Origin: Candidatus Sericytochromatia bacterium
Lineage (GTDB): Bacteria > Cyanobacteriota > Sericytochromatia > UBA7694
DNA length: 64,000 nucleotides
Reading direction: 5' to 3'
Assembly: GCA_018780035.1 (NCBI GenBank)
Contig: JADMKE010000004.1
Coordinates: 241,776-305,775 of the forward strand
Shown here: in pieces, positions 33,403 through 42,108 of the stretch
How positions within the stretch are numbered: position 1 is the stretch's first letter
Layout of the letters: every line of letters starts with the position of its first letter
Notes under the pieces: generated by a model
Databases searched by the model: none
The model's input: only the letters and a program-made list of their open reading frames with translations
What the model was told of the DNA's origin: nothing
Program-made: the position numbers and the translations under genes

Positions 33403-34005
33403 TTATCTATAATAAAGCAAGATCAGCGCCACTGGCAGGATCATGCCTGCCACAGTCCAGATCCCCGCTTCTCCCCAGATGCCTTTTTTGCCTTTTTTCA
33501 TTAAGAGGCCTGTGAGGGCCAGCACCAAAAGCCCAATTGCATAACTGTCTGCATAGAGGGTCCAGGCTTTTTTGGGCTCGTTCAAATGCAGGGCATTAAA
33601 CAGGTGTAAGACCGGGCGACGTCTGATTTGCTCGCGTTCAGCTTTCCAGGTCTCGGTTGAAAGGGTTATTTTGTCGTTTTCTGAGAGCAGAATTTCAATG
33701 CTGTGGGGGTCTGGATAGAAGACGTTTTGGGGGTTGAAGGCCTGTTTGATTCCCAGTTTTTGATAAAGGGTCTTGGCTTCTGCTGAACTTAAATTTTCTT
33801 TGTCTTTGAGTGGAGCCAATTGGACCTGTTGTTTTTCGGTCATATAATTGGGGTTCCACTGATCAACATGGTTGACGGCCAATCCAGAAAGGGCATAGAC
33901 CACGGTAATACCCAAGAAAAAATAGCCCAAATAGCGGTGCAATAAAATACTGTAAAAACGCCAGGGTCGGGCTTTTTTCAAGGGTTTTTGCGGAGCATTG
34001 ACCAC
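33403..34005 (-). CDS. PepSY-associated transmembrane protein
   Basis: The product has 200 residues from a GTG at 34005, 3 nt after the stop of the DUF4920 gene. An N-terminal cytoplasmic basic stretch leads into a first membrane helix (YSILLHRYLGYFFLGITVVY) with the conserved His/Arg start typical of PepSY-TM proteins, then a periplasmic domain of about 90 residues. Two C-terminal helices follow (AIGLLVLALTGLLM and TVAGMILPVALILLYY). Such proteins are often linked to metal or haem reduction and uptake; the substrate here is unknown. Coupling with DUF4920 suggests joint function. Confidence 0.8.
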   Translation of the reverse strand: MVNAPQKPLKKARPWRFYSILLHRYLGYFFLGITVVYALSGLAVNHVDQWNPNYMTEKQQVQLAPLKDKENLSSAEAKTLYQKLGIKQAFNPQNVFYPDPHSIEILLSENDKITLSTETWKAEREQIRRRPVLHLFNALHLNEPKKAWTLYADSYAIGLLVLALTGLLMKKGKKGIWGEAGIWTVAGMILPVALILLYYR

Positions 34006-34008
34006 GTT

Positions 34009-34473
34009 TTAGTGCACCACCACCCCGCTGGGTTGAAAGACATAGCTGATGCGGGGCCCCTTGATTGAAGCCGGGTTAAAGGGCTTATTTTCTTTTTTTG
34101 CGCGCTCGCGTTCAATTTCGATCACATCTTTGAGTGGCATGACTTTTTTTACCAATTTGCCCTGCACCACAATATGTTTGCCGCGGGCCGACATGGGAAA
34201 GACCATTTCCCCATCATTGACTTTGAGGATCAGGCTCTGTTTTTTGCGATCGCTCTGAATTTTCATCCAGCAGCCCCGCATGGGGCAGACATCGGTGGCA
34301 ATGCCTTCAACCCGGATCTCTTTACCGAGGTAGTGTTCGGGGTGTTCCAACAGGGCTGAAATTTTGATCACGTTTTTGAGGCTGGGGGCTTTGCCAAACA
34401 GGGTTTCTGCTCCCACTGGAAAAGACAAACCCAAGACAGCAAACAGGGTTAAACTGGCAGCAAAAGATTTCAT
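34009..34473 (-). CDS. Exported DUF4920-like protein
   Basis: The product has 154 residues from the ATG at 34473, which has AAGGAG 7 nt upstream; an ATG 21 nt earlier is less likely. A cleavable signal peptide (ending near VGAE) is followed by a small beta-rich, OB-like domain: LGKEIRVEGIATDVCPMRGC, then W, then SLILKVNDGEMVFPMSARGK. The DVCxxxGCW cysteine pair is characteristic of DUF4920 and might bind metal or a redox partner. It is directly upstream of the PepSY-TM gene. A TACACT at 34503-34508 could be its -10. Confidence 0.75.
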   Translation of the reverse strand: MKSFAASLTLFAVLGLSFPVGAETLFGKAPSLKNVIKISALLEHPEHYLGKEIRVEGIATDVCPMRGCWMKIQSDRKKQSLILKVNDGEMVFPMSARGKHIVVQGKLVKKVMPLKDVIEIERERAKKENKPFNPASIKGPRISYVFQPSGVVVH

Positions 34474-34611
34474 AACGGGCTCCTTGGCGATCATTTGCCT
34501 TCAGTGTAACAGCGTGGCCCTGTCAGAAGAAGTAATTACAGACGTACTCCATTCAGAAGGTTATTTTTTCTGAATTAGTAAGATAGGGATTGAACGTAAC
34601 ATATCCTATAC

Positions 34612-35571
34612 TTATTTAAGTATATCCTGGTATACGCGCAGGACATTTCCAAAGCAAATTTTATATAAATTTTCTTCGCTATAACCCAAACCACGCAGAC
34701 GTTCAACCAGATCGGGAAAGCGATCGACCGTTTCCAGGCCCCGCGGGACCTGTTCGATGCCGTCGTAATCCGAGCCAAAGGCGACGTGATCGGGGCCCAT
34801 CTGTTCGCAGAGATATTCGACATGCCGCACGGCATCATCAATGCTGGCCAAACTGGCGTCATTATTGAGAAAGGAAGGGGCAAAACAGAGACCGACAAAG
34901 CCATTTTTGGCTTGGATGGCTTTGAGCTGTTCGTCGTTCAGATTGCGCCGGTGGTTGCAAAGGGCTTTGGCGTTGGCGTGAGAGACAATCACGGGATCTT
35001 TGGAGAGTTCGAGGGCTTCCCAGAAGCCCGCTTCGTTGATATGGGCCAGATCCACGACCATGCCCAAGGCGTTCATGCGCTGTACCACTTCGCGCCCAAA
35101 CGGCGTCAGACCGTAATTGGATCCCACACCCAGCCCGTCCCCCAATTCATTGCGGTGGTTCCAGGTCAGACCAATTGCGCGCAGCCCCTGGCGGTAAAAG
35201 ACCTCCAGCATTTTGAGATCGCCGCAGAGTGGCGAGGCCCCTTCCATTGAAAAAAGCCCATAGAGTTTATCTGGGTTTTGCTCTGCCTGTGCCAGATCTG
35301 CTTTTGATTCGATCAGTGCAAAAAGATCGGGGTGTTTGCGGATATCTTCGCGAAAAATCTGCATCATTTGCAGAGAGCGCACAGCCCCATAATGGCCTGC
35401 TTCGTAAGGCATGGTAAAGATCGAGAAGATCTGTAGGCGCAGATTGGCGGCCCGCATACGGGGATAATCGGAGTGGTGTTTGGGCTGCGGCAGATACAGG
35501 CTCATTTGATCGTCTTCGAGCAGCAGCAGGCGTGAAAGGGTATCGGCATGGCAATCAGCAATGGGTAACAT
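34612..35571 (-). CDS. Membrane dipeptidase (peptidase M19, renal-dipeptidase family)
   Basis: The product has 319 residues. The metal-binding residues of M19 are all visible: ADCHADT (His8, Asp10), FSMEGA (bridging Glu), VVDLAHINEAGF, VIVSHANAKALCNHRRNLND and HVAFGSDYDGIEQ. These zinc enzymes hydrolyse dipeptides, including some with D-residues. No signal peptide or anchor is seen, so the bacterial enzyme is probably cytoplasmic despite the family name. The start lies 1 nt after the stop of the lipoprotein gene, so they form an operon. Confidence 0.95.
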   Translation of the reverse strand: MLPIADCHADTLSRLLLLEDDQMSLYLPQPKHHSDYPRMRAANLRLQIFSIFTMPYEAGHYGAVRSLQMMQIFREDIRKHPDLFALIESKADLAQAEQNPDKLYGLFSMEGASPLCGDLKMLEVFYRQGLRAIGLTWNHRNELGDGLGVGSNYGLTPFGREVVQRMNALGMVVDLAHINEAGFWEALELSKDPVIVSHANAKALCNHRRNLNDEQLKAIQAKNGFVGLCFAPSFLNNDASLASIDDAVRHVEYLCEQMGPDHVAFGSDYDGIEQVPRGLETVDRFPDLVERLRGLGYSEENLYKICFGNVLRVYQDILK

Positions 35572-35572
35572 G

Positions 35573-36235
35573 TTAACGTCCTCGTCTGGATCTTTTTACT
35601 GGGTTATTTTTTTTTGCAACAGGTTTGGCGCTTTTACCGGCATTGAGCTTTCTTTCGATGCTCTGGACCATATTGGCAAATTCAAATTGCTGGACCCGAT
35701 CAAAGTAGACGCGCCGGGTCAGTTTCTTGCGGGCTGCGTCAAACAGCACTCTGGCTTTGGCGCGGTTGCCCTGGGCCAGCCAGTATTCACATTCGCGCAG
35801 ATCAATGATGCCCAAAACAGGTGTGGCTTCTTGAAAATCCGGGAAAGCGCCATTGCGCACTTTTTGGTGGCGAATCCAGACCGTGCGGGCCTCGTCAAAT
35901 TTATTTTTGACCAGGGCTTTTTCGGCCCTTTCGAGATAGACCTGAATATACCATTTTAAAATGGCGGATTTGCCATCCGATTTGAGGCGATCAAAGAGAT
36001 CGTCAGCTGCATCCAAGGTAAAGCGGCGGTTGAGGGTCAGCGCTTCCAGGAGGCTTTCAAGCTTGGCAGTGGTGATATCCCCCTCTTTATTGAGCAAGTC
36101 GCTCAAGAGGCGAACCGCTTCTTTGGGCTGGCCCCGGCCAATGGCATCATTGACTTTGCGGGGGGTGGGGGTGCAGGCCACGAGTCCCAGGGACAAGGCA
36201 AAAACAAACGACAAAAGCGGGCGAAGAAGAATCAT
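35573..36235 (-). CDS. Small helical lipoprotein
   Basis: The product has 220 residues. The signal peptide ends in LVAC (Cys21), predicting a lipid-anchored protein. The mature part is helical with TPR-like pairs (RGQPKEAVRLLSDLL, AEKALVKNKFDEARTVWI, WLAQGNRAKARVLFDAARKK) and ends in a basic tail with KRSRRGR. No family name is recognised. A GGTACACTG (36263-36271) lies about 28 nt upstream as a possible extended -10. It is followed after 1 nt by the M19 dipeptidase. Confidence 0.75.
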   Translation of the reverse strand: MILLRPLLSFVFALSLGLVACTPTPRKVNDAIGRGQPKEAVRLLSDLLNKEGDITTAKLESLLEALTLNRRFTLDAADDLFDRLKSDGKSAILKWYIQVYLERAEKALVKNKFDEARTVWIRHQKVRNGAFPDFQEATPVLGIIDLRECEYWLAQGNRAKARVLFDAARKKLTRRVYFDRVQQFEFANMVQSIERKLNAGKSAKPVAKKNNPVKRSRRGR

Positions 36236-36271
36236 GATCTGCTTTCTCTGGGCATTTGCCTACAGTGTACC

Positions 36272-36308
36272 AAAAAACAAAGCGACCCTTCTCATTTGAG
36301 AAGGGTCG
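36272..36308 (-). terminator. Rho-independent terminator of the subtilase gene
   Basis: On the minus strand an 11-bp perfect stem, CGACCCTTCTC / GAGAAGGGTCG with a 4-nt loop (36283-36308), is followed by CTTTGTTTTTTGG. It starts 24 nt after the subtilase stop codon. Confidence 0.85.
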
Positions 36309-36332
36309 TCCTTGCGGAAATTCAGTTATCGC

Positions 36333-37721
36333 TTAACGACGAACTGCACCAGGAGCAGTGCTGACTGCTTTGAAGACGTTGATACGGCCATGACCATGAT
36401 AGAGGTCAAAACCAGGGGTACCAGTGTCATCAGCAGTGGCTTCGATGTGCGCTTTTACCTGAGCAGCGTTCAGCTGGGGGTATTTGCTACGAACCAGAGC
36501 GGCCAGACCAGATACAGCGGGGGTAGCCATAGAGGTTCCGCTGATGGAGCCATAGTTGACGCCGGGCATATCGGTTGGATAGGTCGGGAAGGTGGCCAGA
36601 ATGTTTACGCCAGGAGCGGAAACAGACAGGTGCTTACCAAACTGGGAGAAACGGGCAATTTTGTCAGTGCTGTCGGAAGCGCCGACGGCCATAACGCCAG
36701 GAACACCAGCGGGGTAAGAGATTGAGCTGTTGCCATCGTTACCAGAAGCAGCAATCAGCATGGCATCTTTGGCCAGTGCATGTTTGACAGCGTCAGTGAT
36801 GACTGCAGAGTTGCTGGGGCCACCGAGGCTCATGCTGATGACTTTAGCGCCATGATCAGCAGCCCAGATAATGCCATTGGCAACGCTCTCGTAAGAGCCG
36901 TATCCTTCTTTGCTCAGAACCTGAACGGGCAGGATCTTCACGTTGGGAGCAACACCGGCGACACCTGCACCATTATTGGTGATTGCAGCAGCGATACCTG
37001 CCACATGGGTGCCATGGCCGTTGCCATCTTCCACGTTGGGATTGTCATCAACGGTGTTGTAGCCGGGCAGCATTTTGGCAGCCAAGTCGGGGTGTTTCAT
37101 ATCCACACCGGTATCCACAATCGCGAGGATGAAATCTTTATTGCCTTGCTCAACTTCCCAGCCTTTTTGAGACTGCATACGCTGGTGGGCGTACTGTTTC
37201 TCAAACATGGGATCGTTGGGGAATGCCTGGGGAGCGGTCTCACGGGGAGCGGGCTCAGTGGCTGCAGGCAGGTTCAGTTTGACGATCATGTTGGGCTCTG
37301 CATAGAGGACAGCGGGGTTGCTGCGCAGGCTGGCCAGAGTCTGTTGGTCAGCACCGGCATTGGCCGCACGTAAACCAGCAGCAGAACGCACCAAGCTGAT
37401 GCCCAGAGCAGGGTTGCCAATGGGTTCGGCTTGCATATTCATGGAACGCAGGCCACCTTGGCTCAATGCTGCAGCAGCAGAGGCACCGGGTTTCATACGC
37501 ACGATGAATTCACCGGGCATAGCAGCCAGACCACGCTGGGCAGCCGCTTTTAATTCAGCGCCACGGGCAGTTGTCATATTACGGCCAGCGCTTTGAGCAC
37601 CTACCAGAGCGGGGTTTTGATTGAAAGCACCGGGCTGAAGCAGGGGGCCAGTTTGGCAAGCAACCAAAGTGGCTGCCAAAGAGGTGAGCGCTACGGCTGA
37701 GAACAAGCGAGTCTTATTCAT
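36333..37721 (-). CDS. Subtilisin-like serine protease, lipoprotein (peptidase S8)
   Basis: The product has 462 residues. A lipoprotein signal peptide ends LVAC (Cys22). A propeptide-like I9 segment (GEFIVRMKPG, about 70-150) precedes the catalytic domain with triad Asp203 (AIVDTGVDMKHPDL), His236 (GNGHGTHVAG) and Ser397 (SGTSMATPAVSG), plus oxyanion Asn328 (ASGNDG). All catalytic residues are intact. It is predicted to be an extracytoplasmic, membrane-anchored protease. It is flanked by a near-consensus promoter (37837-37865) and a strong terminator, so it is a monocistronic, probably well-expressed gene. The AAGGAG lies 14 nt from the ATG, longer than usual. Confidence 0.95.
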   Translation of the reverse strand: MNKTRLFSAVALTSLAATLVACQTGPLLQPGAFNQNPALVGAQSAGRNMTTARGAELKAAAQRGLAAMPGEFIVRMKPGASAAAALSQGGLRSMNMQAEPIGNPALGISLVRSAAGLRAANAGADQQTLASLRSNPAVLYAEPNMIVKLNLPAATEPAPRETAPQAFPNDPMFEKQYAHQRMQSQKGWEVEQGNKDFILAIVDTGVDMKHPDLAAKMLPGYNTVDDNPNVEDGNGHGTHVAGIAAAITNNGAGVAGVAPNVKILPVQVLSKEGYGSYESVANGIIWAADHGAKVISMSLGGPSNSAVITDAVKHALAKDAMLIAASGNDGNSSISYPAGVPGVMAVGASDSTDKIARFSQFGKHLSVSAPGVNILATFPTYPTDMPGVNYGSISGTSMATPAVSGLAALVRSKYPQLNAAQVKAHIEATADDTGTPGFDLYHGHGRINVFKAVSTAPGAVRR

Positions 37722-37836
37722 CTGGATAACTGAGTCTCCTTAGTTGTTGTATGGTGTTAACATTTTCGACTAAATAATGGTGTGATGAACTAAAGTGTAC
37801 AAAAGTCGGAGAGAAGTTAAAACCTTATTTATGGTT

Positions 37837-37865
37837 ATTATATGATTAAAAATATATCAAGTCAA
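37837..37865 (-). promoter_or_regulatory. Near-consensus sigma70 promoter for the subtilase
   Basis: On the minus strand TTGACT (37860-37865), a 17-nt spacer and TATAAT (37837-37842). The predicted transcript has a leader of about 108 nt before the subtilase ATG. A second weaker -10-like TACACT lies at 37794-37799. Confidence 0.75.
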
Positions 37866-37939
37866 CCCCTGAGGAACTGGTTTTTGATCCAATGGGTGCT
37901 TTGTTTATCAGATCCTGAGATCTTTTTAACCATATAAAG

Positions 37940-38023
37940 TGCTGAGGGCGGGACTTGAACCCGCACGGGGATGAACCCGGGGGATTTTAAGTCCCCTGCG
38001 TCTGCCGATTTCGCCACCCCAGC
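37940..38023 (-). tRNA. tRNA-Leu (anticodon UAA)
   Basis: The gene is 84 nt long with a long variable arm. The minus strand begins GCTGGGGTGGCGAAATCGG and ends with acceptor CCTCAGC plus A. The anticodon loop CTTAAAA, between the stems GGGGA and TCCCC, gives UAA. The T-arm GCGGGTTCAAGTCCCGC is complete. CCA is not encoded. It lies 32 nt downstream of tRNA-Asp and is probably co-transcribed with it. Confidence 0.97.
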
Positions 38024-38055
38024 AAGGGGGATTACAGAAAAGGGGATAAGAAAAG

Positions 38056-38129
38056 CGGACCGGACGGGACTCGAACCCGCAACTTCCTGCGTGACAGGCA
38101 GGTGCTCTAACCGATTGAACTACCGGTCC
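38056..38129 (-). tRNA. tRNA-Asp (anticodon GUC)
   Basis: The gene is 74 nt long. The minus strand begins GGACCGGTAGTTCAATCGGT and ends CCGGTCC plus discriminator G, as expected for tRNA-Asp. The anticodon loop CTGTCAC between CCTGC and GCAGG gives GUC. The T-arm GCGGGTTCGAGTCCCGT is complete. CCA is not encoded. Confidence 0.97.
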
Positions 38130-38162
38130 ATTTAATCCAGACGAATCATTTGGACGAAATTT

Positions 38163-38191
38163 AGTATAACTGAGTTGGGGGGCAGGCACAA
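38163..38191 (-). promoter_or_regulatory. Candidate promoter for the tRNA-Asp/tRNA-Leu pair
   Basis: On the minus strand TTGTGC (38186-38191), a 17-nt spacer and TATACT (38163-38168), about 34 nt before the mature tRNA-Asp 5' end. Confidence 0.5.
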
Positions 38192-38244
38192 GGGAATGAA
38201 AGAAAAATTCAAAGGCTTTTTTGTCCGCCTGGATTTTCTCTGTT

Positions 38245-41200
38245 TTAAAGTGTGGGCCTTAAATCATCCGGTTTGAGGGTTGTGCGTGAGCTTTTGACCA
38301 TTTCTGGAAAATTCTGGATGAGTTCATTTGCTGCGATTAAATCGAAGTTCCTCACATAGCGCATCAGCTTTTGGCTGTAATTTTGCAGAGCAAGCAGATC
38401 GGTTTGTTCTGCCAATTGGGAAAGTGAATTTGCAAAGGTTTCGAGTTCCGATACCTCCATTGAATCTTTGCGGCTTTGCCAACTTGCCATTAAATCGTCC
38501 TCAAGGGTTTTTAAAATCTCGGGGGTGGGTATTTTTGTGGGTCCGGGCTGTCTGGGCTGCGTGTTTTGCGTTCTGGCGTCCACAGCTACTTCACCCAGAA
38601 ATTGGCTTAAGAGCGTCAGCAGGGTTCTTTGCTCAATTGGTTTTGAGAGTACAGCGGCAAATCCCTGTTTCAAGAAGTTCTGCCTGTCTTCATCCATAGC
38701 GTAAGCGGTGAGGGCCACGATGGGAGTATGGGGGGGGAAAGGACTGTTTTGTAAGACACGTAAGGCTTCTGTTCCATCCATAATGGGCATTTTGATGTCC
38801 ATGAGAATCAGGTCAGGGTGATGGCTTTGGGCTTGTTTAACCGCTTCTTGACCATTGGTTGCAATCAAAAGCTCGATGGGTTGATCTTCCAGCATATAGC
38901 GGATTAAATCCTGATTCATCTGAACATCTTCAGCCAGCAGTATCCGCGCGGGAAGGAGTCTGAAATGATGATTTTTTTCTGATTTGAATTCTTGCTGAGA
39001 TACGGCAAGGGCAATGGGCACGTTGGGCAGTGATACCCGAAAGCAACTGCCTTGATCGGGTTGGCTTTTTACGCTGATCTTGCCGTTCATCATTTCGATC
39101 AGACGCTGAGAAATTGCCAGTCCAAGCCCGGTTCCTCCCCGGTGCATGGCATAGGCACGCTCCTGTTGGACAAAGGGTTGGAACAGGCGCGGCAGGAACT
39201 CTGCAGCGATGCCAATCCCTGTATCTTGCAGTTCCAGGCTGATATCAATCTGATCAGGGGCTGTCTGGGCGGTTTTTTGCAGTGTTATGCTCAGTTGGAT
39301 GCTGCCTGATGAAGTGAATTTGAGAGCGTTTCCAATCAGGTTGATCAAAACCTGGCGGATCCGCACAGGATCCAAATAAAGCAGGGGAAGCGTTTGCTCG
39401 GGGTAGTTGAAGGTCAGTTCAAGACCTTTTTCTTGGGCAGATAGACTGAACAGTTGATACAGCTCTTCGAGCAATTGTTTGAGATCTGTGGGCTCGGGAT
39501 GGAGGTTCAGTTTATCGGCTTCAATTTTGGACAGATCGAGAATATCATTGATAATCGACATCAGGGCTGTGCCGCTGGAACCGATTGCTGACAAATAATG
39601 TTGCAAATGGGGGTCGGTAATTTTTTCTTGCAAGAGATGAGAGAACCCCAGTATGGCATTCATGGGGGTGCGTATTTCGTGAGACATATTCGCCAGAAAA
39701 ACGGATTTTGCTCGGGTGGCGGCCTCGGCCTGCTCTTTGGCTTGCAATAAGTCCCAATTGGCTTGGCGCAATTCCAACGTCTGTTGATTGACTCTGTCTT
39801 CGAGCTTACTCCAATTCTCTTGGCGTTCAAAACTGCGGCCCAGATTTTCAGCCAAACTCATCAGTACAATTTGCTCTTCTTCGAGCCATGGGCGCGGGTT
39901 ACGCACTTCATCGAAGCCAATCAGTCCAAAGAGTTTGTCTGAAACAAAAATCGGAAAGCCCAATGTTGAGACCACGTCCATCGCCAACAAATTGCTGCGC
40001 AAGGGTTCAGGAAGATCTGACTCGGCCATGTTTTCGATCTGAATAGGTTGGCGATTTTGACTCTGAAAAAGCCATTTTTCCAAGCCAGTTAAGGGAACAT
40101 ACTGAAACTCATCTTTCGAAGCCATAACTCCCTTTGCGCACCATTCACAGGGGATGAATGCATAGTTCTCTTCCAAGTTGAGGAGCATTAAATAAATACG
40201 AGAAACGTCGATTGACGCCCCCAATTTGGCGAAGATTGTTTCTAGCTCTTCCCATGGATGGATTGTGGAGAGAATATCTTGCCCCAATTCGCGCATCAGT
40301 GCTTGGATATTCGCCAACCGCTGTAGTCGTTTTTCATATTCAATTTGTTGAGTGAGATCTGTTTTGACAGCCACATAATAAGATACTTGCTGATCTTTAT
40401 CCAAAACGGGTGAAATCGAGGCCTCTTCAGTATAGATGCTTCCGTCTTTGCGGCGGTTGACCAGGCGGCCTCGCCAAGTTTGACCAGAAGAGATGGTTGC
40501 CCACATTTTTTGATAAAAAGTGGAGTCTTGGGAACCACTTTTGAGTATACGTGGATTGTGACCAATGACTTCTTCACGGGTATAACCCGTCATTTGTTCA
40601 AAGGCTGGATTGACATAGAGGATATTTCCTTTAAGATCGGTAATGACAATTGAATTATCGGCTTGCTCTATGGCTGTGACCAGTCTGTTTCGCTCTTCTT
40701 CAACTTTTTTTCTTTCGGTGATATCGTGAACAAGGGAATAGAGTAAATGGCGTTGCCCTATGTTTAAGGGGCCAGAAAAAACCTCTACATCCCGAATTTC
40801 CCCATTGGCCAGCATGTGCCTAAAAAAGAACTGAGTCCGTTTTTGGCTTTCTGCTTTTTGCATTTCTGCCTGTATTTCCTCTGGGGACAAGATATTGATC
40901 TGAAATATCCGCATCCTTTTGAGGGCTCCCTGCGGATAGCCATAATAGGTTTCTGCAGCAGGGTTTGCATCAACAATCTCTCCGCTTTGGGGATCTATCA
41001 GCAAAACGACAGCTTGATTGGCTTCAAATAAGCTGCGATAACGCTCTTCGCTGGCTTGCAGTCGTTTTTCATTTTCCAATTGCTGACTGATGTCCCTGCT
41101 GACACCATAGATCTCCACATGTCCGTTTTCGGGATTGAGCGCAAATTGGATAATTGCTTCTGTCCAGATCGTGGATCCGTCTTTGCAGGGCTGCTCTACC

Positions 41201-41532
41201 CTTGCGCTTTGGGTGGATGATTTCCCTTGGGCGAATTCTGCCAGGGCCTCAGGCAAGAGGCACTGAATCTGTTTCAAAGATTCTGGAGCCAAGGTCTCCT
41301 CTAAATTCTGTGAAAGAACTTCTTCAGGTGTATAGCCCCTTAATTTTTTGACAGAGGGACTGACATAGCGAAATCTTTGCGTTTCTAGATCCAAAATCCA
41401 GAGTACATCGCGCACGTTATCAGCCAAAAGCCGATACATTTGCTCACTTTTTTGCAGCCGTTCTAACAGACTTTTGTGTTCTGCCAGCAATTGGATCAGT
41501 GCTTTTCGTTCTTGGAATGAATCTTCTTCCAT
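38245..41532 (-). CDS. Hybrid sensor histidine kinase (PAS-PAS-PAS-GAF-HisKA-HATPase-REC)
   Basis: The product has 1095 residues with no membrane segment, so it is cytosolic. Three PAS domains (about residues 30-150, 160-275 and 285-405; for example [20 protein letters not shown] and [20 protein letters not shown]) precede a GAF domain (about 420-575). Next come HisKA with phospho-acceptor His618 ([11 protein letters not shown]), HATPase with LIGNALKFT and [13 protein letters not shown], and a receiver with Asp912 ([13 protein letters not shown]). A helical tail of about 130 residues lacks a recognisable Hpt histidine. It should sense a cytosolic signal such as redox, light or a small molecule and relay phosphate. 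The gene starts 9 nt after pgsA. Confidence 0.93.
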   Translation of the reverse strand: MEEDSFQERKALIQLLAEHKSLLERLQKSEQMYRLLADNVRDVLWILDLETQRFRYVSPSVKKLRGYTPEEVLSQNLEETLAPESLKQIQCLLPEALAEFAQGKSSTQSARVEQPCKDGSTIWTEAIIQFALNPENGHVEIYGVSRDISQQLENEKRLQASEERYRSLFEANQAVVLLIDPQSGEIVDANPAAETYYGYPQGALKRMRIFQINILSPEEIQAEMQKAESQKRTQFFFRHMLANGEIRDVEVFSGPLNIGQRHLLYSLVHDITERKKVEEERNRLVTAIEQADNSIVITDLKGNILYVNPAFEQMTGYTREEVIGHNPRILKSGSQDSTFYQKMWATISSGQTWRGRLVNRRKDGSIYTEEASISPVLDKDQQVSYYVAVKTDLTQQIEYEKRLQRLANIQALMRELGQDILSTIHPWEELETIFAKLGASIDVSRIYLMLLNLEENYAFIPCEWCAKGVMASKDEFQYVPLTGLEKWLFQSQNRQPIQIENMAESDLPEPLRSNLLAMDVVSTLGFPIFVSDKLFGLIGFDEVRNPRPWLEEEQIVLMSLAENLGRSFERQENWSKLEDRVNQQTLELRQANWDLLQAKEQAEAATRAKSVFLANMSHEIRTPMNAILGFSHLLQEKITDPHLQHYLSAIGSSGTALMSIINDILDLSKIEADKLNLHPEPTDLKQLLEELYQLFSLSAQEKGLELTFNYPEQTLPLLYLDPVRIRQVLINLIGNALKFTSSGSIQLSITLQKTAQTAPDQIDISLELQDTGIGIAAEFLPRLFQPFVQQERAYAMHRGGTGLGLAISQRLIEMMNGKISVKSQPDQGSCFRVSLPNVPIALAVSQQEFKSEKNHHFRLLPARILLAEDVQMNQDLIRYMLEDQPIELLIATNGQEAVKQAQSHHPDLILMDIKMPIMDGTEALRVLQNSPFPPHTPIVALTAYAMDEDRQNFLKQGFAAVLSKPIEQRTLLTLLSQFLGEVAVDARTQNTQPRQPGPTKIPTPEILKTLEDDLMASWQSRKDSMEVSELETFANSLSQLAEQTDLLALQNYSQKLMRYVRNFDLIAANELIQNFPEMVKSSRTTLKPDDLRPTL

Positions 41533-41541
41533 TGAAATCCC

Positions 41542-42108
41542 TTATTGTTCAGGGTTTGCTTTAAAACTCTCCATCAGCATCACGCGATAGCGCCAAAGGT
41601 ATTCTGCGCCCGAAAGCAGGGTTAAAAAGACGGCCAGGGCATAAACGGCCTTGCCCAGATTTAAAAATGCGGTAGAATTGGGGGCGCGTCCGACCAAAAA
41701 GATCAAAATACAGGCCATTTGTGCCACAGTCTTGGCTTTGCCCAAGGTGTCTGCTGCCATCACTTCTCCACCTTTGCTGGAGATCAAGGCGCGCAAACCC
41801 GTGATTAAAAATTCCCGGCCCATAATCACCACCACCGACCAAACAGGCAATTGCACAACATGGTCGGCTGCAAAGGCAATAAACGCTGTTGCCACCAAAA
41901 GCTTATCTGCCAACGGATCCAGCAATTTTCCCGCATCACTGGTTTGTTTGAAGCGCCGGGCGTAATAACCGTCAAACCAATCCGTCGAGGCTGCCACAAT
42001 AAAGGTCAACAACGCCATGACATCCCACTGCAACCCCCCTGTCACAAAAAAACAGAAGGGAACAATCAGAACCAGACGCAGAAGCGTGAGCAGATTAGGG
42101 ATTGTCAA
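41542..42108 (-). CDS. pgsA: CDP-diacylglycerol-glycerol-3-phosphate 3-phosphatidyltransferase
   Basis: The product has 188 residues with four to five membrane helices. The CDP-alcohol phosphotransferase motif DGx2ARx8Gx3Dx3D is complete: DGYYARRFKQTSDAGKLLDP followed by LAD. It makes phosphatidylglycerophosphate, the first committed step to phosphatidylglycerol, in the cytoplasmic membrane. Translation begins at a TTG (42108) with AGG 7 nt upstream, overlapping the 3' end of the beta-propeller gene by 14 nt, which suggests coupling. Confidence 0.95.
   Translation of the reverse strand: MTIPNLLTLLRLVLIVPFCFFVTGGLQWDVMALLTFIVAASTDWFDGYYARRFKQTSDAGKLLDPLADKLLVATAFIAFAADHVVQLPVWSVVVIMGREFLITGLRALISSKGGEVMAADTLGKAKTVAQMACILIFLVGRAPNSTAFLNLGKAVYALAVFLTLLSGAEYLWRYRVMLMESFKANPEQ

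Noticed and set aside
34552-34576. ATTCAGAA/TTCTGAAT dyad as terminator
   Set aside because: It is AT-rich, has no uridine tract after the stem, and lies near the start of the DUF4920 gene rather than after a gene end.
37927-38189. 87-codon minus-strand frame across the tRNA genes
   Set aside because: It overlaps both tRNAs completely; the tRNA structures are unambiguous.
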